The position numbers were made by a program, and so were the translations under genes. The notes below the pieces were generated by a model. The model did no database searches, was not told where the DNA came from, and saw nothing but the letters and a program-made list of their open reading frames with translations. This document shows, one piece after another, positions 19,601-26,046 of a stretch of DNA of 64,000 nt; positions within the stretch are counted from its first letter, which is position 1; each line of letters opens with the position of its first letter. Location: positions 2,728,001 to 2,792,000 of the forward strand of contig NC_018748.1 of assembly GCF_000263195.1 (NCBI RefSeq), read 5' to 3'. This DNA comes from Emticicia oligotrophica DSM 17448. GTDB taxonomy: Bacteria; Bacteroidota; Bacteroidia; Cytophagales; Spirosomataceae.

Positions 19601-21119
19601 CATAGCTTGCTTTAAAACCTGCATCAATAGTGGTATTATTACGGCCAATGTCATTAATTCCTAGTGATGTGTTAATAGAAATAGCATCGGTAGTGCCATC
19701 AGGATTAGAATCATTATCTTTAGTTTTGTCACTTCCTGCACCCTTAATGGTTACTTCCTTTCCAGTAGGAATCGCAAATTTAATTTTGTAGGTATTAGTT
19801 AATAAGCTATCAAATAGGTATTTACCTTGAGCATTAGTAATTGTAGAATCAAGCTTTACGCCAAGCGAATTAAGTAAATAGACTTTAATTCCTGATAATG
19901 GAGTATCGCTAATATTCTGAATACCATCTGCATTACTATCTGTAAATACATAGTCACCGATACTTCCGTAAGGTCCTTCGACAACTTGAATTGAGCAACA
20001 CCCTAGTGCAGGACAGTTAGATACATTTGTTGTAAAACTAAAAACCCCTGGCCTTTTGATGGTCAGAGATGAATCTTGGTTTACAACTGCTACTGTCGAG
20101 CCAGATGTTATTTGGGTGCTTCCATTAAACCATTTAATGTTTGTTCCGTACCTGAAAGGGGCGGGAATAGAAACGGTATATTCTTCTCCCGGATACCAGT
20201 ATAGAGGTACTGAAAAACATGTCGAAGCTATATCATCTTCATTGAGTTTTGAATTATTGGGAGTTGAATCAAAATCTGTTTGTCCATTGGCAGTTGAGAA
20301 AACTTCTGCTAGGTTGAAGAAAACACCTTGTTGAGTAACGGTGGCGTTAATTTCTAATTTAGTTGAATCACCGGCTGCTAAACTTGCTACACTCCACTTG
20401 CCAACTCCACTGAGAGCATTATAAGTGAAATTAAGTCCTCCTGTATGAGAATTTAAAACCGCACCATAAATAGGGAAATTATCTTGTACTACAATTGAGC
20501 TAGCCGTTGTTGGGCCTGCATTTTTCAACCAAAGTGTGTACTTAATACTTTCACCAACTGTAGGTAAAGATTTACTGATAGTTTGGCTAAGTGATAAGTC
20601 TATGGTTTGAGCTGATACCCCAATTATATTGAACAATACCAAAAAAATAAGTGTTGCAAAACCCTTGAAAAATGGATTTTGTTTACAGTCGTCACTTGCA
20701 GTTGAAATGGGAGTTAATGAAGGTATCCATTGATTCAACTTGGCATCAAATTGACTACCTAAGCAGTACATTTTGGTGCTTGAACTATTGTTGAAGGATA
20801 AGTTTTGCATAATAAATTCCTGATTTTGCACTAATTCAGTGACGATTTTTGTGTTATTTTTACTTTTTGGTAAATGGTACGTGTATGAAAAATACTCTTG
20901 CAAACTATTTTCTGAAAAGATATATTCGTCGCCTTTGTTCGTTTCAATTTGTTTAGATATCTCTTCTCTAGATTGACTACTTTTTGATTTGAAAAGTAGA
21001 TTTATCATGCGGACAATTTTTTGTACAAATGCAAACACTTTTGTGCCTGTATTTGATTTGTTTAATCCATTCCACTTTAATTGAGCTTGGATTGCACGTT
21101 TTGTAAAATTGTATTTCAT
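10650..21119 (-). CDS. Giant T9SS-secreted repeat adhesin (SprB-like), 3489 aa
   Basis: A cell-surface protein of 3489 residues from the ATG at 21119 (the frame also opens at a GTG at 21170). An unusual N-terminal stretch of about 150 residues precedes a hydrophobic signal at about 154-170 (FATLIFLVLFNIIGVSAQ). Then come a DUF11-type domain; three SdrD-B-like domains opening GSIGDYVFTDSNADG, GSIGDFIWNDSNNNG and GSIGDFVWKDTNNNG; two DUF11 domains (VGDIISFVIKVTNAGPEIA and similar); twelve tandem Ig-like units of about 74 residues with paired Cys; two pieces containing a YYVFEKSGNGCYS-like module; and five units of roughly 160 residues (SNGSYDITYKLLVKNNG type). The last 90 or so residues are the gliding-motility C-terminal domain (AFSPNGDGKNDLFIIKG, ISIYNRWGQLIYQN), the type B T9SS signal. 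A role in adhesion or gliding is inferred. Confidence 0.93.
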   Translation of the reverse strand: MKYNFTKRAIQAQLKWNGLNKSNTGTKVFAFVQKIVRMINLLFKSKSSQSREEISKQIETNKGDEYIFSENSLQEYFSYTYHLPKSKNNTKIVTELVQNQEFIMQNLSFNNSSSTKMYCLGSQFDAKLNQWIPSLTPISTASDDCKQNPFFKGFATLIFLVLFNIIGVSAQTIDLSLSQTISKSLPTVGESIKYTLWLKNAGPTTASSIVVQDNFPIYGAVLNSHTGGLNFTYNALSGVGKWSVASLAAGDSTKLEINATVTQQGVFFNLAEVFSTANGQTDFDSTPNNSKLNEDDIASTCFSVPLYWYPGEEYTVSIPAPFRYGTNIKWFNGSTQITSGSTVAVVNQDSSLTIKRPGVFSFTTNVSNCPALGCCSIQVVEGPYGSIGDYVFTDSNADGIQNISDTPLSGIKVYLLNSLGVKLDSTITNAQGKYLFDSLLTNTYKIKFAIPTGKEVTIKGAGSDKTKDNDSNPDGTTDAISINTSLGINDIGRNNTTIDAGFKASYGSIGDFIWNDSNNNGLQDTGEAGVSGIIIELYAADNVGLPLGSPMKTDTTDANGKYLFDNLQAGVYVVKVVTSSIPANLQLSSKQDIGANDTIDSDFNPTTGLSDKIVIDIISTKNVLYIDGALFSNLGSIGDFVWKDTNNNGLQDIGELGVKGVKVDLYTADINGNPSSLINTTTTNSDGYYLFTNLPKGNYLVRIIASTLPANCQISTKPNAGDDTKDSDFNPTTGYSSKISIDPSVAELKDNSTIDAAIYTPAVCSELIVSTSNSDICSGDTTYIKGTVSGGGNIKWYLVPTGGTAIATVNNGTNYAVFPTTTTVYYAEYTNVPEGCLNTRQPVVVTVNTRPATPSCICALDICNNTTINLNNYIVNGATTPGGSFEWHVNANPNSPLVSTPTAVGAGSYYLFEKSGAGCYSNPTVLKIVAKSCDKQIDLSLIKSVDNTTPNVGDIISFVIKVTNAGPEIATDVEVMDELPTGLQFVSSAFFTNNAGVLTTSISNIAKNQTITLTYLAKVIGSAAMTNFAQVSKATEKDIDSTPGNGKTTDEDDDDKVIITPKGVVEFANLSLEKFVSNTTPAQGEQIKYTVQITNNGPSNATNVEVTDIVPAGLQVVSATGGDAISTVSNTVVAKFNQIGVGQTVSFQIVTKITATSGTIKNWVQVTKSDQKDPNSTPNNGIDKNEDDDDDVDISIKVAICNPTTPLIACANPYICAGESVSIEAIGCNGTVIWSDGKTGNAITVNPTSTTTYTAQCQLYENCISGKSNPVQVVVNVISAPLITSNSTTNQICNGGNITLTANNCTGTIKWSTGATTPAITVSPSTTTSYTATCTKGTCVSGKSNIITVTVGTTTTPPTIVASSTSICAGQSVTLTASNCNGTILWSNGATTSSITVTPTNTSSYSAVCKVGQCTSNASNNITVNVGITPTPTIIASKSTICAGESVLLTASNCNGTILWSNGATASNITVTPTNTSSYSAVCKVGQCTSNASNNVTVNVGVAPTPTITASKDAICAGESVILTASNCNGTILWSNGATTSNITITPTNTTTYEVTCTLSNCSGKASKTITTTPKPETPIVTCGKEKICPGESLTFTAHGCQGTVIWSNGASGSTMVVAPTVTTTYTAICTINGCSSNPSKDAVITVSLPTPPTITSTADSVCAGDSVVLSVTNCDGSILWNTGSTSGTISTSPTVPTTYTVKCIVGICESSASKTIYIGGQTPTVPQIFANKTSVCGNETAIIIATGCSNGVVLWSNGATGSTITVPIGTYTAICKTSCGSSINSNPVTIQATTINPPVITSSTTSLCEPGQVTLTATGCIGTVVWSNTNTGTSISVNVASTTTFSAACMTVNCDSGKSNDITITVGKPNKLTISSDKTTVCAGDMVVLTATSCEGSTVWSNGLTGTTITVTPSNTTDYTAVCKVSQGGCTSELSNKITITVTSQPDSPVITCSASRICKGDTLTLNALGCSGTIFWSNGQTSSIINVNPSETTIYTATCKVGSCESAPSAAATITVGNPVPPIVTCKNTQICGGGSTQIEASGCIGTVKWSDGQIGAVITVSPTTLTSYWAICDAGRCQSDKSNVITVQVTGAGLTKPNTKDLVNICPYTTVDLTTGVTSPASSQGGIFVFRTGSTYGSPAVITPSAVGTGTYYVFEKSGNGCYSTGAKINVNITDCQSSVNCATNPATAKAGKDTTLCLKEDYFNLTGQIGGSATSAKWTTDGKGTFDNSLSLNTKYNFSSEDIVKGSVKFTLTTNDPDDNGSCVAATSSFIVSINSVTTIPTIISNKSPNICFGDSVVLTTTSIGSYKWSNGLTTQSITVKTPGRYSLKSINNAGCASLSSNEIVVKLSDAIVSPTVTALTKNICPSTTASLINAITSQPQTTGGIFEFHTGSNPGSPIIPNASAVSTGQYYAFEKSSIGCYSLSAPITVSIDQCNITTDTSKVDVSVEIVGSRSELNIGDPVSYTIKVTNNSTVKTATNINVVNVLPKGLTITSSTPGFTAFGSDSLLSIIGSLPAGTSKIYTYEAKTTKAGKIINTAKITKLDQVEQILSNNISQWTVECKTCQEVCIGTALSADTTRQSNGSYNITFKVLLETCGNVKLEGVKVTENLASMFPLPTTYTIIQKPAAGLGSKLQTNDSFNGSTDINLTIPEGSIVEVGKIDTIKFVINVVPNGKEGPFLTNAYVEGIGNTSFGIPQVASDYSNNGKVVVKESAEPTAVRFYKSPSIGLAKSLSDTTKKSNGSYDITYKLLVKNNGSLLLNNVVLRDTLTKVFKAPATFTVVATPSKNAASNLLLNSAFNGSTDTRLTLPGSTLAVGQTDTLKFTVNLKPDTLKTFANTAVVSGTGTLTSGTTETVTDLSNTGLNPDAPGTNPTNLNIDTKDSSLTEAPCIGVALYVKDTIRQADNSYNIIYKAIIKNCGNIILNNIQVCDTLSKTFTSPAVAKLVGKPTVNLGSLLKVDTAYNGISQTCMLLSTSQLVPNKIDTLTWIVNVNLNNNKGPFRNTVIVTAKTPSGKNISDTSNSGIDPNPVGNTPTVINFNNLPGAIIGISKSVSNPILVEGTSNTYDVTFTFKVKNYGKVAFTGVQVQDNLSVVFGDSVKIDSVKVTASEGFTANTHYTGRGSLINLLVDSLSTLAVNTEKSITLFIRLTNSSSKSTYENYALAIGQYPDNKFVDDLSNTGINPDPDNNGDPRNNSIGTPVIIGGSGGPILNTTLGIAKSAKVDSLKNADGSYNVAYTIIVKNYSTKTFTNVQLSDSLGKVFADSAEFVVVGKPILNKGSQLKVDSTFNGRTITTMLIAENSSLAAGASDTLSFNLRLLSSKKGDATYSNSVTGSANDGTSDLKDISQSGLNPDPDGDNNPGNNNQPTDITIKGETAISDTTNRGVIPQAFSPNGDGKNDLFIIKGINGNANAKAEISIYNRWGQLIYQNSDFGQVEGWNGESNTGIIIGGKGAGVPDGTYFIHVQADGFWENKPQIKYITIVR
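14840..17510 (-). repeat. Twelve tandem Ig-like units inside the adhesin gene
   Basis: About twelve consecutive units with a period near 222 bp (74 codons) encode variants of CAGESVxLTASNCNGTILWSNGATTSxITVTPT followed by a second Cys pair. Most units have diverged at the DNA level, but three in the middle are almost identical (see the separate entry). Confidence 0.8.
16470..17060 (-). repeat. Three near-identical 222-bp DNA repeats
   Basis: The string ACCATTAGACCAAAGGATTG recurs at 16509, 16731 and 16953, exactly 222 bases apart, with long identical flanks. These are recent tandem duplications or products of gene conversion within the adhesin Ig array. Confidence 0.85.
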
Positions 21120-21468
21120 TGGCAAGTTTTTTACACGTAATAAAATGCTCAAAAAAAATTGTAACAGCACGTACGAACTTTTATTTTGAGCAGAGATTAA
21201 GGCGTATTAGAATTATCATCTAAAGCATATCCAAAACTGTGCCAGTTCTTTTTAAAAGGTATCATTATCTTAAAAACACCGCAAAATAGCGATTATTTCA
21301 GGAATGTGGTGGTGAAGGGTGTTTAAAAAAAGTAAAAGCGTGGTAGGATTTTTAAACAAAATTTCCATTTTGTGAAATTAGATAAAAAAATCACAAAATC
21401 AAGAGATTATCCTTTAGGATTTTTTTTGAAGAATTGGGTTTGAATTTCAAGTAATTTATTGCCTAAAA

Positions 21469-21513
21469 TGTAAGTACTTATCATTACACTTTGCATTATT
21501 TGAAGTACTTACA
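21469..21513. promoter_or_regulatory. 11-bp inverted repeat, possible operator
   Basis: TGTAAGTACTT (21469-21479) and AAGTACTTACA (21503-21513) are perfect inverted repeats separated by 23 bases. There is no T tract, so a terminator is unlikely. It may be a regulator binding site or an RNA hairpin in a long adhesin leader. Confidence 0.35.
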
Positions 21514-21520
21514 ATAATAC

Positions 21521-21546
21521 AAAACACCCGTTTGGGCGGGTGTTTT
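21521..21546. terminator. Intrinsic terminator of the Omp85-like gene
   Basis: Perfect stem AAAACACCCG (21521-21530) with CGGGTGTTTT (21537-21546), a 6-nt loop and flanking A/T tracts, just after the stop codon at 21572 on the minus strand. Confidence 0.85.
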
Positions 21547-21571
21547 TGTAAAGAATTTTATCAGTGATAAA

Positions 21572-23887
21572 TTAAAAATCATAACCTAATGAAAGATAAA
21601 GTTTTGGTGAAGAAACCTCTTTATCTTCAAGTCCCCATGCATAATCAGCTTTTACAAAATAGCCTAGGATAGTCGTACGAACACCAAATCCATAGCCTAC
21701 TAAAAATGGGTTTTTAAAATTCGTTACAGTTGCTCTAAATGAGTTTGTTCCACCTCCAATAACTTCTGTATTTAAGCTATTTTGGCGATTAAATGGCCCT
21801 TTATTACCATACCATGCAGTACCCACATCGGTAAAACCAACAAATTGAAGATTACGTAAGAAATTAGAAGTAAGCGAGCCTTTTGATACATATTGTGCTA
21901 ATGGTAATCGTAGCTCAAGATTAGTAAGTAAATGACTTGTACCGTATAATTTTGCAAAATTAAAACCTCTTAAATTACCCGAAAAATCATAAAATAGAAT
22001 ATCTCTCAAGTCTCTTGGCACGCCAACTGTTTGCCCATTGCTTGGCTCAATTGTGCGGTTAATAGCATTCTCAACCCCTCCGAGCATCGTTACTTTTGGT
22101 GAGTTACCTAGCGAACGACTGTAAGAAATACGACCGGCAAGAATCAAACTTCCGAAAAGTTTATGGTAATGACGAGCATCTATGACCATTCGGCTAAAGT
22201 TTTCATTTTTGTTGTTGAAACTATACGAACGGTCAATACGAATTTTAGCTCTTGTACCAATGAGTACTTTACTAAATAGCGGGCTTGTATCATCATAAAC
22301 AAGCTCACCTCTAAAGCCCATGTAAATAGATTGTAGATTTTTCTTACCTAAATCAGCAATGTCAATATCAGAGGTCGATAATACATTAGGTGTGAAAACA
22401 GCTCTTAGATTCTGGCTGAATGGATAAGATGCATGAGCAGCGAATCGGTTGTAATATAAGCGGCGGTCAATACTTAATACAGTTGTATTTGGTGAATTGA
22501 TATTTAAGGGGCGAAATAGATAAAGACTTCGATTATCCAATTCGCTTAAAGCAATCGAACGGCGTTGTATATCTACCCCCCAATCAACTCTTTTTACATT
22601 ATTGTTATAACCTAAATATACATCATGATTACGAAGAACGGGGGTTATGAAAAGCCCAAGTTTGATACTATGATTTTCTAGTAAATCATTCATTACTAGG
22701 GTATTTTGCATGCCTAGTCGTCTGACTGGGTCAACTAAAAACTCTGACTTTACATCATTGGCTATTACAATATTTTCATAAGCAACAGGGCCTTTAATCT
22801 TCAATGTTTCTTTGAATCTGCCAGTTTTTGGGGTAGTTTTATCAAGTGTTTCATTCTTGTTTTTTGTAGCTTCGGCTGCCAAAGATTTGATAATATTTTC
22901 GGCATCAAATTCATAGTTGTCAGTATCTACTTCTCCAGCTCCTAGCACAAGCTTTTCCTTCGTTTCAATAGTTTTTATTGAAGCATTGTTTTCTGCTTTT
23001 TTTAAATTACTGTCTGTACTATTTTCTTCACTATTGGCATACTGATTATTGATGTAGTACTCTCGCCATTCTTTTAGAAATCTGGTGTAGGATACGCCAA
23101 GTGTACTTGTAATACTCGATTCTTCCGTTCGAATAATTCGAGTAAGATTCAAAATATTTGAAATATTATCTTTACCGTATCGAAGGGCAATGTAGTTCCA
23201 AATAGATTGGCCAATAATTTCTGCATCTTTTCCCTGTATGGTTTCGAGTTTTTTGTCTTTATTCTTTAAAATCGCCGTACGCATGCGGTCGAGGATGAGC
23301 GGATTTTCATTTTCTCCCGAAATATACGCAGATATCCCCGCCATATACCACTCTGGAACGGTTAGTAAAAGAGAGCTTTGTAATACTTCCTTCAAGCTTC
23401 CACCATAGAGCATGTCATAAACAAATAAACGTGCAATTTGACGAATTAACTGCTGTTTGAATTCTTCTTCATTGCCTTTGTATGCAATCTGAACGCGTGA
23501 CTTTGCTAAATTTAGAATACTGCCATCTAAATCAATAGGTGCAGTAAGGCCAATATTACTTTGCTCTAATTCTTTGGGATTATTATACAAAAAAATCTTC
23601 ATGGTAGTGAAGGGAGTATAACCAAGTAACTCGGTTATGCGGTCGTATTCTCCTTCTGCAATTTTTGCTGCATTCTGAGCAATCTTATCACCACTTCGAT
23701 AGTAGTTAAATTCAAAGTTATTACTCCTAATTGTAAGCCATTCGAACCTTTTGTATTGGATACGACTTTTACCAAACTCTTCTTGTGTAGAAGAGAAATA
23801 GCTTTGTGCAGAAGCACTACCCATGCCCAATATAAGCATAAAGCAAATACCAGTGCTTATTCGACGTAGAGTAAATAAATTTTCCAT
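21572..23887 (-). CDS. Omp85/surface-antigen barrel protein with degenerate peptidase-MA-like N-terminus
   Basis: A protein of about 771 residues starting at the ATG at 23887 (the frame extends to a TTG at 23905). Signal peptide (ISTGICFMLILGMGSASAQ). Residues of about 30-290 look like the peptidase-MA-like module of Bacteroidota TolB-type proteins: NNFEFNYYRSGDKIAQ, MKIFLYNNPKEL, VPEWYMAGISAYISG. The HExxH zinc motif is absent where expected (RQIARLFVYDML), so no protease activity is predicted. Then a charged linker of about 100 residues, and from about 390 a C-terminal barrel (LEIRLPL-type strands, NLQFVGFTDVGTAWYG, YGFGVRTTILGYFVKADYAWG) of the BamA/TamA type. The usual central propeller seems missing. 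It lies last in a likely cmk/FAD-oxidoreductase/Omp85 operon. Confidence 0.75.
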   Translation of the reverse strand: MENLFTLRRISTGICFMLILGMGSASAQSYFSSTQEEFGKSRIQYKRFEWLTIRSNNFEFNYYRSGDKIAQNAAKIAEGEYDRITELLGYTPFTTMKIFLYNNPKELEQSNIGLTAPIDLDGSILNLAKSRVQIAYKGNEEEFKQQLIRQIARLFVYDMLYGGSLKEVLQSSLLLTVPEWYMAGISAYISGENENPLILDRMRTAILKNKDKKLETIQGKDAEIIGQSIWNYIALRYGKDNISNILNLTRIIRTEESSITSTLGVSYTRFLKEWREYYINNQYANSEENSTDSNLKKAENNASIKTIETKEKLVLGAGEVDTDNYEFDAENIIKSLAAEATKNKNETLDKTTPKTGRFKETLKIKGPVAYENIVIANDVKSEFLVDPVRRLGMQNTLVMNDLLENHSIKLGLFITPVLRNHDVYLGYNNNVKRVDWGVDIQRRSIALSELDNRSLYLFRPLNINSPNTTVLSIDRRLYYNRFAAHASYPFSQNLRAVFTPNVLSTSDIDIADLGKKNLQSIYMGFRGELVYDDTSPLFSKVLIGTRAKIRIDRSYSFNNKNENFSRMVIDARHYHKLFGSLILAGRISYSRSLGNSPKVTMLGGVENAINRTIEPSNGQTVGVPRDLRDILFYDFSGNLRGFNFAKLYGTSHLLTNLELRLPLAQYVSKGSLTSNFLRNLQFVGFTDVGTAWYGNKGPFNRQNSLNTEVIGGGTNSFRATVTNFKNPFLVGYGFGVRTTILGYFVKADYAWGLEDKEVSSPKLYLSLGYDF

Positions 23888-23952
23888 GCCTTTGTATATT
23901 TCCAAGAATATCCGATTTTGTGCTATTTCTGTTTAAAATGCACGCAATTATC

Positions 23953-25017
23953 TTACAACGAATATAACGAATAAAAACGCTCAATGTTAGCTTCGGGTAT
24001 TAAAACTTTATTAGTTTCTAAAAAACCGAGCATTTCTTCGGCAAAGTAGGGTGCAAGCGAAACGCCCTTAGTACCGAGTCCGTTAAAGATATATACGTTA
24101 TGATGCGTAGGATGGTTGCCCATGAATGGGCGGCGGTCTTTGGTAGTAGGCCTTATTCCTGCTTCTTGACTAGTAATTTGGTAAGGCAACGTAAGAAATT
24201 TACTTATTTTTGAGCTAATTAGTTCGAGACTACTTTCGGTAGGTTCCCAATCGAGACGGTCCCAGATGTAGGTTGAGCCAAATCTGCATTTTCCTTCAGA
24301 AAGGCGAATAATCCAGAAGCCTTGGTTGATAATTTCATTTATGCTATATCCTTCTACCTTAGCTATCAAGGTTTCGCCTTTGGCCGGATTAAAAGGAATC
24401 CAATTGAAGTAAGGATTTTGGGTTGAATAATATCCTTCGCAAAAGATAATTCGTTTGGCCTGAATATTTTTATAAGAAATATGGCTTTCAGATATTTTCA
24501 ATTCAGAAAAATCAAGTTTTTCAGCTTGATAGTTTTCGTTTGTTTGAAAAAAAACTTTAAAATTACTGAGCATTAATGATACATCCACCCAACCCGCTGA
24601 AGTAGTATAAAGTCCGCCTAATTCATTATTTATGGCAGAAAATAGGCTTGGGTTAGGTTGTACTATTCTAAGATAATTGCCCAAATCGTATTCATCAGTG
24701 AGTCGAAGAAAGTGCTTGCGTTGCTGCTCATTGGCAAATGGACGAAACAAGTTGGTTTCATGAAAGAAATTAGACTTAAATTCTTTTTCAAGGGAGGTGT
24801 AAAATTCTCTTTGAAAAGGGAAAATAGTATCTGCAAGCCAAGTTTTATCTAGATTTTTACCTGTAATTGGATTGAAAATTCCTCCCGCTACCGACGATGA
24901 GGTTGGTAATGTTTCATCGTTAAAAATCAAGACTTTCTTATTAGCTTTCATAAGCTTGTAAGCTAATATAGACCCCGCAATGCCTTGTCCTACAATAATA
25001 TAATCAAGATTTTTCAC
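23953..25017 (-). CDS. FAD-dependent oxidoreductase, DadA/glycine-oxidase-like
   Basis: A 354-residue flavoprotein with a GTG start. The N-terminal dinucleotide-binding motif is VGQGIAGSILAYKLMKANKKVLIF. Residues SSVAGGIFNPITGKN and the C-terminal GIRPTTKDRRPFMGNHP and NGLGTKGVSLAPYFAEEM are typical of DAO-family amine oxidoreductases, which oxidise amino acids or amines at FAD. The substrate cannot be read from the sequence. There is no signal peptide, so it is cytoplasmic. It lies 43 bases downstream of cmk and 65 bases upstream of the Omp85-like gene, all on the same strand. Confidence 0.85.
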   Translation of the reverse strand: MKNLDYIIVGQGIAGSILAYKLMKANKKVLIFNDETLPTSSSVAGGIFNPITGKNLDKTWLADTIFPFQREFYTSLEKEFKSNFFHETNLFRPFANEQQRKHFLRLTDEYDLGNYLRIVQPNPSLFSAINNELGGLYTTSAGWVDVSLMLSNFKVFFQTNENYQAEKLDFSELKISESHISYKNIQAKRIIFCEGYYSTQNPYFNWIPFNPAKGETLIAKVEGYSINEIINQGFWIIRLSEGKCRFGSTYIWDRLDWEPTESSLELISSKISKFLTLPYQITSQEAGIRPTTKDRRPFMGNHPTHHNVYIFNGLGTKGVSLAPYFAEEMLGFLETNKVLIPEANIERFYSLYSL

Positions 25018-25060
25018 GAATAATATGAGCTTTTTTAGTTATGCTGCTGATTAAAAGGAT

Positions 25061-25753
25061 TTATTTACCAAGAACCTTACTTAAAGCAGCATCTGATAAT
25101 AGACAAACACTCTCTACTTGTTCGTCGAGTGTCATATATGAGGTATCAATTTCAATGGCATCTTCAGCTTTTCGAAGCGGGCTTTCTGCACGAGTGGTAT
25201 CAATTAAGTCTCTCTTTTTAATGTTTTCGATAATGTCCTCAATATCAACTAGTTCGCCACGCTCGTTTAATTCAATTTGCCTACGATTAGCTCTGATGAT
25301 TGGGTCGGCTGTCATAAAAATCTTCAATTCGGCATCGGGAAATACTACAGTACCAATATCTCTTCCATCCATCACCACACCTTTCTTTTTTCCCATTTTT
25401 CTTTGTTGTGCAACCATTGCATGACGCACCGCTGGAATGGCACTTACTTCGCTAACTTTATTGGCAATATATAGTTTTCTGATTTCATCTTCTACATTAA
25501 GGCCATTCAAATAGGTTTCATTTCGGCCATCATGGGCGTTTCTTCTAAACTCAATCTGAATATTGTCTAAGGCCTTGGCTACTTCTTTATCATTTGTGAG
25601 TGTTACCAAATGCTGGTGAAAATAAAGGGTAACCGCTCGATACATAGCACCAGTATCGATATAGCTATAACCCAAACGTGCAGCTACTTTCTTGGCGGTC
25701 GTACTTTTGCCACAACTCGAATAGCCGTCAACGGCAATGGTAATTTTTTGCAT
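25061..25753 (-). CDS. cmk: Cytidylate kinase
   Basis: A 230-residue nucleoside monophosphate kinase that phosphorylates CMP and dCMP for nucleic acid synthesis. MQKITIAVDGYSSCGKSTTAKKVAARLGYSYIDTGAMYRAV gives the P-loop (GYSSCGKST) and the DTGAMYR motif; VVMDGRDIGTVVFPDAELKIFMTA and RRQIELNERG are further cmk signatures. I use the ATG at 25753; the frame opens seven codons earlier, but that leader lacks homology to the family. It heads a close-packed group with the FAD oxidoreductase. Confidence 0.95.
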   Translation of the reverse strand: MQKITIAVDGYSSCGKSTTAKKVAARLGYSYIDTGAMYRAVTLYFHQHLVTLTNDKEVAKALDNIQIEFRRNAHDGRNETYLNGLNVEDEIRKLYIANKVSEVSAIPAVRHAMVAQQRKMGKKKGVVMDGRDIGTVVFPDAELKIFMTADPIIRANRRQIELNERGELVDIEDIIENIKKRDLIDTTRAESPLRKAEDAIEIDTSYMTLDEQVESVCLLSDAALSKVLGK

Positions 25754-26046
25754 TGAATAGGAATTTTTCTGCAAATAAAATCCTAATTTATCTAAGAAAC
25801 AATGATAAAATGTAGGTTTAGTTGTAAATAATCAGTTGTTCGTAGAAAAACTAAATTTTAAAAACTTATTTTTGCAATAATCCAAGTTGAGTTTTATCCT
25901 CATCAAGAATGGCCCGAGTGAATTATTGATTTCCAAAATTTAAAGGCAGTTAGGCTCGACCCTGAGTTTGTAGAAAATGGGTATACATACACTTTTTCGG
26001 AAATTTAGCTCAAAATATAGGTATGTAAACAAAACTCTAAAAAGCG
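25754..26046. other. Intergenic region with orphan promoter-like element and possible gene relic
   Basis: A plus-strand TATTTTTG (25867-25874) fits the TAnnTTTG promoter but has no plus-strand gene after it. Downstream, the plus frame reads IQVEFYPHQEWPE, a stop, then KAVRLDPEFVENGYTYTFSEI and another stop, which looks protein-like. It could be a decayed gene or a chance reading; no RNA family is recognised. Confidence 0.3.

Larger units (their letters stand above)
21120..21571. other. 452-base intergenic region upstream of the adhesin gene
   Basis: No gene is seen. It holds the terminator of the gene at right (21521-21546), an 11-bp inverted repeat (21469-21513) and otherwise A/T-rich sequence. 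The nearest promoter-like string on the adhesin strand is TATTTTG near 21282-21288, one base short of the consensus, so I do not call a promoter. Confidence 0.6.
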
